From Holdemanella sp. MSK.7.32 (GTDB lineage: Bacteria > Bacillota_I > Bacilli_A > Erysipelotrichales > Erysipelotrichaceae), in contig NZ_JANFYN010000065.1 in the NCBI RefSeq assembly GCF_024460475.1, forward strand, positions 1 through 9,532: a stretch of 9,532 nt of DNA, in the 5' to 3' direction. How positions within the stretch are numbered: the stretch's first letter is position 1; every line of letters starts with the position of its first letter. The notes under the pieces are model-generated. The model ran no database searches, was not told the DNA's origin, and worked only from the letters and a program-made list of their open reading frames with translations. The translations under genes and the position numbers were made by a program. This document shows, piece by piece, positions 1-6,196 of this stretch.

Positions 1-1
1 G

Positions 2-190
2 ATAAAAGAGGTTAGAAACCTATGGCATCATTCACTACTTCTTACGTTCAAATGGTTGAATCGAAGGAGTCAAAGAAGAAGTTTTAAATTGGAAAGGTTC
101 TGTGAAATATGGAAAGACCGAATCATTCATCCTTATATCCATATTGATATTTGGAGCGGTGACAAAGTCATATATATCAAGAATGTTTAA
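2..190 (+). CDS. Group II intron reverse transcriptase/maturase, C-terminal fragment (5' truncated by window edge)
   Basis: This is an open frame without a start, entering from the left edge and ending at TAA 188-190, giving 62 residues. It contains FKWLNRRSQRRSF, which resembles the stretch seen near the C-terminus (maturase/X domain) of bacterial group II intron-encoded proteins, and ends in a basic and aromatic tail. No HNH endonuclease domain follows, as expected for an endonuclease-less intron protein (for example class C), although class cannot be fixed from this piece. The full protein would bind its intron RNA, help it splice and reverse-transcribe it during retrohoming. The stop lies 12 bases before domain V, which strongly supports the assignment. 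Whether the upstream part is intact is unknown. Confidence 0.85.
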   Translation: MKEVRNLWHHSLLLTFKWLNRRSQRRSFKLERFCEIWKDRIIHPYIHIDIWSGDKVIYIKNV

Positions 191-202
191 AGTAACAGTG
201 GG

Positions 203-256
<54 letters not shown>

Positions 257-287
257 TGTTTATTTAGTGAAGGAGATAAATTTACTT

Positions 288-956
288 ATGTATAAAATAA
301 TGATTGTAGAAGATGATGAACTCATCTCAAAAAAGTTAGAATCGTTTCTTAAATCTTGGAACTATGATGTTAATCGAGTTGTTGATTTTTTTAATGTGAT
401 GGATGCATTTCATTCCTTTAATCCAGACTTAGTATTAATGGATATAACACTGCCTTATTTGAATGGATATTTGTGGACAGAAAAGATTCGTGAAGAATCC
501 AAAGTTCCAATTATCTTTATTTCAAGTGCTACAGACAATATGAGTATTGTGATGGCTATCTCTAAGGGTGCGGATGACTTTGTATGCAAACCATTTGATT
601 TAAATGTTCTAGCTGCTAAAATCACGGCAATATTAAGACGTAGCTATGATTTTGTATCCAATCATAATATCCTTGAATATCAAGGTGTACGCTTTAATCT
701 GGATGATAATACAGTAAGTTTTCAATCTTCTCAAATGGAATTGAGCAAGAATGAGGCTAAGATCCTACGTTTACTTATGGAAAAGAAGGGGACGATTGTA
801 TCTCGAGATCGTTTAATGGAATATTTGTGGAAGACGGACTTTTATGTGGATGAAAATGCACTGAGTGTAAATGTGAATCGTTTGCGTAAAAAACTAGAGA
901 GTATTGGAATTGTGGATTTTATTCAAACAAAAAAAGGATTGGGATATAAGATATGA
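288..956 (+). CDS. bceR: BceR-like OmpR-family response regulator
   Basis: This is a 222-residue DNA-binding response regulator. The receiver domain (about 1-115) has the acidic pair D9/D10, phospho-acceptor D52 in LVLMDITLP and the conserved K101 in CKPF. The C-terminal winged helix (about 125-222) has the OmpR-type ending in which NVNRLRKKL is followed by KKGLGYKI. I start at ATG 288, because MYKIMIVEDD is the normal N-terminus of the family and AAGGAG lies upstream (270-275) at a rather long 12-base spacing. A GTG at 267 in the same frame would add seven atypical residues and overlap the ribosome-binding site. The stop overlaps the kinase start (ATGA, 953-956). The kinase, ATPase and permease downstream identify the BceRS-BceAB resistance family, so the regulator probably activates the transporter genes through the palindrome at 1942-1961. 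The inducing drug cannot be read from sequence. Confidence 0.93.
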   Translation: MYKIMIVEDDELISKKLESFLKSWNYDVNRVVDFFNVMDAFHSFNPDLVLMDITLPYLNGYLWTEKIREESKVPIIFISSATDNMSIVMAISKGADDFVCKPFDLNVLAAKITAILRRSYDFVSNHNILEYQGVRFNLDDNTVSFQSSQMELSKNEAKILRLLMEKKGTIVSRDRLMEYLWKTDFYVDENALSVNVNRLRKKLESIGIVDFIQTKKGLGYKI

Positions 957-1942
957 AGTTGTTTAGTCATTATTTAAAAGATCGACGTTTGTTTATAGTT
1001 ATATATACTTTTAGTCTTTTGACATGCTATGTTGTATTTAAATTATATAATTTAGAACTAGAAGCCTTTATATATGCCCTTATGCTTTTATGTGTATTGT
1101 TGATGGTTTGTTTCTTGTTTGATTACTACAAATATTATAAGAAACACCAAACATTACTAACTCTTCTATCTAACAGTAATGTTTCTTTGTCTTGTGATCT
1201 TCAAGATTCTTCATTGATGGGAGAAGACTATCATAAAATCTTAGTGGCTATGAAAGAATATCATGATGAGTATGTTGAATCTTCAGAAAGTAAAATGCAT
1301 GATCTAGAAGATTATTTTACGATGTGGGTACATCAGGCTAAGCTACCCATTGCCGCTATGAAATTACTACTTGAAGATGAGAAATTGAGTCGTAGTGAAA
1401 TTAAGTTGCAACTCTTACGCATGGATCAATATACAGATATGGTTTTAGCCTATTTACGCTTACATAGTACGCATACTGATTTTTTATTTAAAGAATTAGA
1501 GTTGGATGATTTGATTCGACAATCGATTCGCCGTTTTTCAACAGAATTTATTCGAAAACATATTCAGTTGAACTTTAAAGAAACCGGGGATGTTATTTTG
1601 AGTGATGAAAAGTGGCTTGTGTTTGTGTTGGAACAAATCCTTTCGAATAGTCTTAAATATACAAATGAAAATGGTTTGATATCTATATATATGAGGACTA
1701 AACATGTTTTAGTGATTGAAGATACTGGTATGGGTATTAGTGCAAGTGATTTAAATCGTGTATTTGAAAAGGGATATACAGGCATAAATGGTCGTAGTGA
1801 TAAAACAGCTAGTGGTCTAGGTCTATATTTATGTAAAAATATTTTGAATATGTTAAATCATAAAATAACAATTGAATCAAGTGTTGGCAAAGGCACTCGA
1901 GTGATATTAGATCTTACGCATTTTGAAGGAAGAATTGAGTAA
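953..1942 (+). CDS. bceS: BceS-like intramembrane-sensing histidine kinase
   Basis: This is a 329-residue sensor kinase. Two membrane helices (about 13-31 and 38-56) are joined by only a few residues, so there is essentially no extracellular sensor. This is the hallmark of the BceS group, which relies on its partner transporter for detecting the peptide. The phospho-acceptor His is H127 in WVHQAKLP. The catalytic domain shows the N box around N232 (EQILSNSLKYT), the G1 box (EDTGMGI, 256-262), an F-box-like VFEKGYTG and the G2 box (ASGLGLYL, 286-293). Translation is coupled to the regulator gene by a 4-base ATGA overlap, with only a weak GGAT-type site upstream. It should phosphorylate the regulator encoded by 288-956. 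All catalytic motifs look intact. Confidence 0.93.
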   Translation: MKLFSHYLKDRRLFIVIYTFSLLTCYVVFKLYNLELEAFIYALMLLCVLLMVCFLFDYYKYYKKHQTLLTLLSNSNVSLSCDLQDSSLMGEDYHKILVAMKEYHDEYVESSESKMHDLEDYFTMWVHQAKLPIAAMKLLLEDEKLSRSEIKLQLLRMDQYTDMVLAYLRLHSTHTDFLFKELELDDLIRQSIRRFSTEFIRKHIQLNFKETGDVILSDEKWLVFVLEQILSNSLKYTNENGLISIYMRTKHVLVIEDTGMGISASDLNRVFEKGYTGINGRSDKTASGLGLYLCKNILNMLNHKITIESSVGKGTRVILDLTHFEGRIE

Positions 1943-1961
1943 TCTTACAATCTTGTAAGAT
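1942..1961 (+). promoter_or_regulatory. Candidate BceR-type operator (perfect palindrome)
   Basis: ATCTTACAA and TTGTAAGAT are perfect 9-base inverted arms around a TC centre. Inside is TTACA-N4-TGTAA (1945-1958), which matches the TNACA-N4-TGTNA type of site reported for BceR-like regulators. It lies exactly where such a site is expected, between the two-component genes and the transporter genes. No T-run follows, so it is not a terminator. Binding is inferred. Confidence 0.7.
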
Positions 1962-1990
1962 GAGTGTTAGCTGAATCGATGGCTGCATTT

Positions 1991-2008
1991 TTGAATTCTA
2001 TGTAGAAT
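1991..2008 (+). promoter_or_regulatory. Possible -10 region of the transporter promoter
   Basis: TAGAAT at 2003-2008 is a fair -10 hexamer, which would start transcription near 2014-2016 and leave a leader of about 20 bases before the ATPase start. No good -35 lies 17 bases upstream (TGGCTG at 1980-1985). That is typical of an activator-dependent promoter, and the palindrome at 1942-1961 would then be centred about 62 bases upstream of the start. This is a tentative call. Confidence 0.4.
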
Positions 2009-2020
2009 TTTGGTGTACAT

Positions 2021-2026
2021 GGAGGT
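2021..2026 (+). promoter_or_regulatory. Ribosome-binding site that fixes the BceA start
   Basis: GGAGGT lies 7 bases before ATG 2034. It rules out the in-frame TTG at 2010 and the ATGs at 2019 and 2028, which overlap or precede it. Confidence 0.85.
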
Positions 2027-2033
2027 AATGAAT

Positions 2034-2801
2034 ATGGCATTATTGGAAGTAAAAAATTTAAAAAAAGTATATACAACAAGATTTACACAGAATCAAGTAC
2101 AGGCATTGACCAACGTTAATTTTAGTGTGAATAAAGGCGAATATGTAGCTATCATGGGTGAGTCTGGATCTGGTAAGACAACACTATTAAATATCTTGGC
2201 TGCTTTAGATAAACCAACAAGTGGACAAGTTTTATTACATGGTAAAGATATTACGCATATTTCAGAAAAGGAAATTGCGAACTTTCGAAGAGAACACTTG
2301 GGCTTTGTATTCCAAGATTTTAATTTATTAGATAATTTTAATAATCGCGATAATATTTTCTTGCCTTTGGTTTTAAGCAAGAAAAAATATCCAGAAATGA
2401 AAAAAAGATTGGAACCTATCGCAAAACAATTAGGAATTGAGGGTATTTTAGATAAGTTTCCATATGAAATCAGTGGTGGACAAAAGCAGCGTGTAGCTGT
2501 AGCTCGTGCCATCATCACAAATCCAGATTTGATCTTGGCGGATGAGCCAACGGGAGCATTGGATTCAAAGAGTACAGAGGAACTATTACATTTATTTGGA
2601 ACCATCAATGCGAATCAACAAACAATTGTAATGGTAACTCATTCGACAAAGGCGGCAAGTCATGCTTCTCGCGTTCTGTTTATTAAGGATGGAAAGATCT
2701 TCCATGAAATTTATAAAGGAAATAAAAATTTAGATCAGATGTACCAATGTATTAGTGATACGTTGACATTACTAGCTACAGGTGGTGTGCATCATGAGTA
2801 G
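2034..2801 (+). CDS. bceA: BceA-like ABC transporter ATP-binding protein
   Basis: This 255-residue cytoplasmic ATPase belongs to the MacB/BceA branch. Motifs in order are Walker A GESGSGKTT (42-50), Q-loop Q94 in FVFQDFNLL, signature ISGGQKQR (146-153), Walker B LILADE (166-171) with D-loop ALD, and switch His H203 in VTHS. The stretch DNFNNRDNIFLPL after the Q-loop is typical of BceA proteins. The start at ATG 2034 follows from the ribosome-binding site GGAGGT. The 3' end overlaps the permease gene by 8 bases, so the two are translationally coupled. With the permease it should form the exporter or target-protection complex that removes cell-wall-active peptides (bacitracin-like or lantibiotic) from lipid carriers and signals flux to the kinase. 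Substrate is not predictable here. Confidence 0.94.
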   Translation: MALLEVKNLKKVYTTRFTQNQVQALTNVNFSVNKGEYVAIMGESGSGKTTLLNILAALDKPTSGQVLLHGKDITHISEKEIANFRREHLGFVFQDFNLLDNFNNRDNIFLPLVLSKKKYPEMKKRLEPIAKQLGIEGILDKFPYEISGGQKQRVAVARAIITNPDLILADEPTGALDSKSTEELLHLFGTINANQQTIVMVTHSTKAASHASRVLFIKDGKIFHEIYKGNKNLDQMYQCISDTLTLLATGGVHHE

Positions 2802-4761
2802 AGCTTTCTATTTAAATTTAGCTGTAGATAATTTGAAGAAGAATGCGCGTACCATCATTCCTTATATATTAACGAGTGTCTTAACGACAATGATGTTGTA
2901 TATGGTCGTTTCTTTGGCAAACAATCCGAATCTAAATGAGATGTTAGGGGCAATGACACTAACACAGATGTTAGGCTTTGGAGTTGTGATTATTGAAATC
3001 TTTGCGTTTATCTTCTTGTTCTATACATATAGTTTTTTAATTAAAAGAAGACAAAAAGAATTTGCGCTATTCTCTATATTAGGAATGGAAAAGAAGCATT
3101 TAGCTCGCGTATTGTTTTATGAAACTGCGATTACTTTATTTGTATCATTAGCTTTAGGTATTGGTTTAGGTATCTTGTTTGATAAAGCGATGTTTTTGGT
3201 TATCGCAAAAATGATTGGTGCAGATATTGTACTTGGCTTCTACTTTTCTTTTTTTGGCATGAGACAATGCGCTCTTGTGATTGGATTGATTTATGTATTG
3301 ATCTATTTCTATTCTATGATTCGTATTCATATTTCAAGTCCGATTGAATTACTTCATTCTGATCATATGGGTGAAAAAGAGCCTAAGGCAAAATGGTTTC
3401 TTTCTATTATTGGTATTCTTTGTCTAGGTATTGGATATTATTTGTCAGTTACCACAAAAAATCCTTTAACGGCATTCTATTTTTTCTTTGTGGCTGTTGT
3501 ACTTGTGATTATTGGAACGTATTTATTGTTTACATCCATATCAGTGACTTTCTTAAAATTAATGAAGAAAAACAAGAATTACTACTATAAGACGAATCAC
3601 TTTATTAGTGTTTCTGGCATGATGTATCGTATGAAACAAAATGCGGTAGGTTTAGCCAATATTTGTATTCTTTCAACGATGGTCTTAGTTATGTTGTCGA
3701 CAACACTAAGTATGTGGACAAGTATTGATGAAATTGTGGATTCACAATATCCTAGAAGTGTAATGGGAAATGGATATGGGGATGCTTCCAATATTGATTT
3801 TGATGAAATGAGTGAAGAGCTGATTCGTATGGGCATTGTTCCAAAGAATCTTCTTGCGTATAAGAGATTGGATTATGCTGGATATTTAAAGAATGGCACT
3901 TTGATTACGGATTACCAGAATGAGGGGATGAATGCAGTAAATGAGATTCAAGAATTTTATTGTCTTCCACTAAAGGATATTCAAGATTATGAAAATATCA
4001 AGGGTTCTTTAAAGCCAAATGAAATCTATGTGTATTCCAATGTAGAAAAGGCTAAGGAGAAGACTTTATCTTTATTTGGAAAAGAATATGTTGTGAAGAA
4101 ACAATTGGATCATTTGAAGATGGATGAAAATAATCCAAATGTGACAGAACATTATTATATTATTGTGGATTCAGAAAAGACTTTAGAGAAGATGCAACAA
4201 GATCAGATACATGTGTATGGCGATAATGCGAGTGCAATACGTGCTTATTATTCGTTTGATTGTGATGCGAATGAGCGTGAAGTTATTAAAAAGTTAGGTC
4301 AGAATGAGAATATAAACGATTTTATTTGGTTAAGTAAATCGGATCAGAAACAAGGTTTGATTGAATTATATGCAGGCATCTTATTTATTGGAATCTTCTT
4401 AAGCTTCTTATTTATTATGGCAACCATTCTGATTATGTACTACAAACAAATTACAGAAGGCTATGAAGATAAGGATCGTTTTGAGATCATGCAAAAAGTA
4501 GGCCTTGAACAAAGTGATGTAAAGAAGGCTATTCACTCGCAAGTACTAACAGTATTCTTTATGCCACTACTTGTTGCAGGACTTCATGTTTGTTTTGCGT
4601 ATCCAATGATTGAAAAGCTACTTCATTTGTTGTTTGTGAGTGATGCATGGCTTTATATTCGTACGACAATATTCTGCTTTGTGGCTTTTGCCCTAGTCTA
4701 CATTGTGATTTATGTATTAACTTCAAAAGTCTATTACGGAATTGTAAAGAGAAATGCTTAA
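2794..4761 (+). CDS. bceB: BceB-like ABC transporter permease (FtsX-type, large extracellular domain)
   Basis: This 655-residue membrane protein has about ten helices: roughly 21-42, 57-82, 108-131, 145-178, 201-220, 226-250, 286-309, then 523-548, 582-604 and 620-643. Between helices 7 and 8 lies a soluble loop of about 210 residues (310-522), the extracellular ligand-sensing domain that defines BceB permeases. Family-like stretches include FLIKRRQKEFALFSILGMEK after helix 2 and YEDKDRFEIMQKVGLEQSDV after helix 8. I prefer ATG 2794 (MSRAFYLNLA) over GTG 2782, because MSRAF followed by a basic N-terminus is the family pattern. ATG 2794 overlaps the ATPase stop, and its upstream site is weak, which fits coupled translation. 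The length is close to the usual 640-670 residues. The ATG of a small membrane ORF overlaps the final codons. Confidence 0.94.
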   Translation: MSRAFYLNLAVDNLKKNARTIIPYILTSVLTTMMLYMVVSLANNPNLNEMLGAMTLTQMLGFGVVIIEIFAFIFLFYTYSFLIKRRQKEFALFSILGMEKKHLARVLFYETAITLFVSLALGIGLGILFDKAMFLVIAKMIGADIVLGFYFSFFGMRQCALVIGLIYVLIYFYSMIRIHISSPIELLHSDHMGEKEPKAKWFLSIIGILCLGIGYYLSVTTKNPLTAFYFFFVAVVLVIIGTYLLFTSISVTFLKLMKKNKNYYYKTNHFISVSGMMYRMKQNAVGLANICILSTMVLVMLSTTLSMWTSIDEIVDSQYPRSVMGNGYGDASNIDFDEMSEELIRMGIVPKNLLAYKRLDYAGYLKNGTLITDYQNEGMNAVNEIQEFYCLPLKDIQDYENIKGSLKPNEIYVYSNVEKAKEKTLSLFGKEYVVKKQLDHLKMDENNPNVTEHYYIIVDSEKTLEKMQQDQIHVYGDNASAIRAYYSFDCDANEREVIKKLGQNENINDFIWLSKSDQKQGLIELYAGILFIGIFLSFLFIMATILIMYYKQITEGYEDKDRFEIMQKVGLEQSDVKKAIHSQVLTVFFMPLLVAGLHVCFAYPMIEKLLHLLFVSDAWLYIRTTIFCFVAFALVYIVIYVLTSKVYYGIVKRNA

Positions 4762-4831
4762 TTGGATATTGGGATTTATCTTGATTGGATTATGTATCTA
4801 TATTTATTATGTGAATCATCATGGAATTTAG
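4754..4831 (+). CDS. Possible 25-residue single-span membrane peptide at the end of the bce operon
   Basis: This is a very short frame running from ATG 4754 to TAG 4829-4831 and encoding 25 residues. It begins MLNWILGFILIGLCIYIYYV and ends NHHGI, giving one hydrophobic helix of about 17-18 residues and a polar C-terminus. The ATG overlaps the permease stop in the string ATGCTTAA, the type of overlap used for re-initiation; an AAAGAG just upstream (4746-4751) is a poor, closely spaced ribosome-binding site. The stop sits on the first bases of the operon's terminator stem, so the frame fills exactly the space between permease and terminator. I do not recognise a family. It might be a small accessory subunit or regulator of the transporter, or a chance open frame in AT-rich DNA. 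Confidence 0.42.
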   Translation: MLNWILGFILIGLCIYIYYVNHHGI

Positions 4832-4855
4832 TACTCGAATAGAGTACTATTTTTC
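4829..4855 (+). terminator. Rho-independent terminator of the bce operon
   Basis: TAGTACTC (4829-4836) and GAGTACTA (4842-4849) form a perfect 8-bp stem with a 5-base loop, followed by TTTTTC (4850-4855). The stem has only modest GC content, so leakage is possible. The next gene's ribosome-binding site starts three bases later. Confidence 0.75.
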
Positions 4856-4870
4856 TTAGGTGATATATAT

Positions 4871-5569
4871 ATGTTTATAAATGGATTTGATATCTTATGG
4901 GATGAAATTGATGATTATGTGGCAGATATTAAAAGTATTCGAAGTATTGATCAATTCACGTTTACTAAGCCAGTCACTTTCTTTTGTGGTGAAAATGGAA
5001 GTGGTAAATCCACATTATTGGAGGTTCTTGCGATTAAAAATGGATTGAATCCAGAGGGTGGAACAAGAAATTATGATTTTTCTACGTATGATTCGTATTC
5101 TAGTTTGCATAAACATATGCGTTTGTGGCGTTCTAGAAAACCGGATTGGATGTATTTCTTGCGTGCAGAAAGCTTTTATAATGTTGCGACAAAAGAAATG
5201 GAATATAGTGGTGTTTTTTCTGAAAGATATCATGATCAATCACATGGTCAAAGTTTCTTTTCTGTATTGATGAAACAAACAAATAAAAATGGATTATACT
5301 TTCTAGATGAACCGGAAGCAGCTTTATCTTGTCAGAATCAATTGGCTTTACTATATTTGATTGAGGAATGTGTGAAACAAAATTGTCAATTTATCATTGC
5401 GACACACTCACCTATATTATTGGGGTTTCCGGATGCGCAAATCTTATCATTTGACGAGGATAAAGTGGAAGAAGTGGATTATAAATCGACGTCTAGCTAT
5501 CAAACGATGAAACTATTTTTGGATCGGTATGATTATTTTGTGGAAGATATTAAAGAAAATGAAATTTGA
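4871..5569 (+). CDS. Free-standing AAA/ABC-type ATPase of unknown role
   Basis: This 232-residue soluble ATPase has Walker A GENGSGKST (40-48), a signature-like SHGQS (124-128), Walker B GLYFLDEPEAALS (141-153) and an H-loop ATHSPILL (177-184). This set resembles the RecF/SMC/OLD-like and 'predicted ATPase' families (COG3910-type) rather than a transporter subunit, and the Walker A-to-signature spacing of about 80 residues makes it a compact single-domain member. The N-terminus (about 1-30) reads like the typical strand preceding Walker A in such proteins. There is no membrane segment, nuclease domain or obvious partner gene, so no function is claimed. The start at ATG 4871 follows AGGTGA with a 7-base spacing. 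It begins 15 bases after the T-run of a terminator, with no clear promoter of its own. Confidence 0.85.
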   Translation: MFINGFDILWDEIDDYVADIKSIRSIDQFTFTKPVTFFCGENGSGKSTLLEVLAIKNGLNPEGGTRNYDFSTYDSYSSLHKHMRLWRSRKPDWMYFLRAESFYNVATKEMEYSGVFSERYHDQSHGQSFFSVLMKQTNKNGLYFLDEPEAALSCQNQLALLYLIEECVKQNCQFIIATHSPILLGFPDAQILSFDEDKVEEVDYKSTSSYQTMKLFLDRYDYFVEDIKENEI

Positions 5570-5594
5570 AAATCATTTATGTTTTTAGGATAAT
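5566..5594 (+). promoter_or_regulatory. Sigma-A-type promoter for rlmH
   Basis: TTGAAA (5566-5571) and GATAAT (5589-5594) are separated by exactly 17 bases. The -35 overlaps the stop codon of the upstream ATPase gene. The predicted start near 5601 would leave a leader of about 15 bases containing the GGAGGG site. Confidence 0.65.
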
Positions 5595-5604
5595 GTATTT
5601 GTTT

Positions 5605-5610
5605 GGAGGG
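5605..5610 (+). promoter_or_regulatory. Ribosome-binding site supporting a GTG start for rlmH
   Basis: GGAGGG lies 5 bases before GTG 5616. No ATG in this frame lies nearby, and the protein reads MIKLIAIGK from this GTG, as RlmH proteins usually begin. Confidence 0.8.
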
Positions 5611-5615
5611 ATATT

Positions 5616-6089
5616 GTGATTAAATTAATTGCGATTGGAAAGAATAAAGATAAGGCGTTACAGTCTTTAGAGAAAGAATATATGAAGCGATTGTCAGCTT
5701 TTTGTAAGTTTAGTGAAATCGAAGTCAAGGATGAAGCAAATGAGCATGTGTCTAGAGAAGCTGAAGTTTTATTGGTGAAAGAAAAAGAGGGAAATCGTGT
5801 TCTAGAAAAATTATCAGATCAAGATTTTGTGGTATTGCTTGATCTTCATGGCAAGATGATTGATTCTGAGACGTTTGCGAAAAATTTGGATATGTGGCAA
5901 ATGAAGCATTCAAATATTGTTTTTGTGATTGCGGGAAGTCTAGGACCAAGTGAAAAATTAGTTTCTAGAGCGAATTATCGTTGGAAATTATCGGATCTAA
6001 CTTTTACTCATTTAATGACCCGAGTCTTGATGTTGGAACAGATTTATCGTGGTTTTATGATCAATAATGGTCGTAATTACCACAAGTAA
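5616..6089 (+). CDS. rlmH: 23S rRNA (pseudouridine-1915 N3)-methyltransferase RlmH
   Basis: This 157-residue SPOUT-class methyltransferase uses S-adenosylmethionine to methylate pseudouridine 1915 in helix 69 of 23S rRNA on the assembled 70S ribosome. The N-terminus MIKLIAIGK, the central LLDLHGKMIDSETFA, the SAM-site loop FVIAGSLGPS (103-112) and the C-terminal knot stretch DLTFTHLMTRVLMLEQIYRG, ending in YHK, all mark the family. The length matches the usual 155-160. Two departures from common homologues are visible: Ala replaces the first Gly of the usual IGG, and the tail reads NNGRNYHK. Translation starts at GTG, with its own promoter at 5566-5594. Confidence 0.95.
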   Translation: MIKLIAIGKNKDKALQSLEKEYMKRLSAFCKFSEIEVKDEANEHVSREAEVLLVKEKEGNRVLEKLSDQDFVVLLDLHGKMIDSETFAKNLDMWQMKHSNIVFVIAGSLGPSEKLVSRANYRWKLSDLTFTHLMTRVLMLEQIYRGFMINNGRNYHK

Positions 6090-6092
6090 GTG

Positions 6093-6108
6093 ATGTAAGC
6101 GCTTTTTG
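6093..6108 (+). promoter_or_regulatory. Possible CcpA (cre) site upstream of pgk
   Basis: ATGTAAGCGC followed by TTTT (6093-6106) matches the first twelve positions of the cre pattern TGWAANCGNTNWCA but fails the final CA. It lies about 60-75 bases upstream of the predicted pgk start site, a position used by activating cre sites. CcpA activation of glycolytic genes is known in Firmicutes; here it is inference from a near-match. Confidence 0.4.
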
Positions 6109-6132
6109 TGAAATATTTTACTTGTGAAAAAC

Positions 6133-6161
6133 TAGTCAATCAATTTATGTAGTGATATAAT
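6133..6161 (+). promoter_or_regulatory. Extended -10 promoter of pgk-tpiA
   Basis: TATAAT (6156-6161) is a perfect -10, preceded by TGA so that it reads TGnTATAAT. TAGTCA (6133-6138), 17 bases upstream, is a 4-of-6 match to the -35. Transcription should start near 6168. A perfect extended -10 suits a highly expressed glycolytic operon. Confidence 0.72.
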
Positions 6162-6183
6162 GGATGTGCAAAAAAATGACAGT

Positions 6184-6190
6184 AGGAGGA
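6184..6190 (+). promoter_or_regulatory. Ribosome-binding site that fixes the pgk start
   Basis: AGGAGGA lies 6 bases before ATG 6197. The longer in-frame start at 6164 lies upstream of this site, close to the -10, and is not used. Confidence 0.88.
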
Positions 6191-6196
6191 ATATAC

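Noticed and set aside
267..287. GTG at 267 as start of the response regulator
   Set aside because: The GTG is only three bases ahead of and overlaps the AAGGAG site, and the added residues do not fit receiver-domain N-termini; ATG 288 does.
1942..1961. Palindrome read as a rho-independent terminator of the two-component genes
   Set aside because: The stem is AT-rich with a two-base centre and no T-run follows; the TTACA-N4-TGTAA core fits a protein-binding site better.
2093..2608. 171-residue minus-strand open frame inside the ABC ATPase gene
   Set aside because: It lies wholly antisense to a gene with complete ABC motifs, has no recognisable domain and no ribosome-binding site.
4871..5569. 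ATPase as a third transporter subunit or part of a defence system
   Set aside because: It lacks transporter-type Q-loop context and has no permease, nuclease or toxin partner beside it; neighbours are a terminated operon and rlmH.
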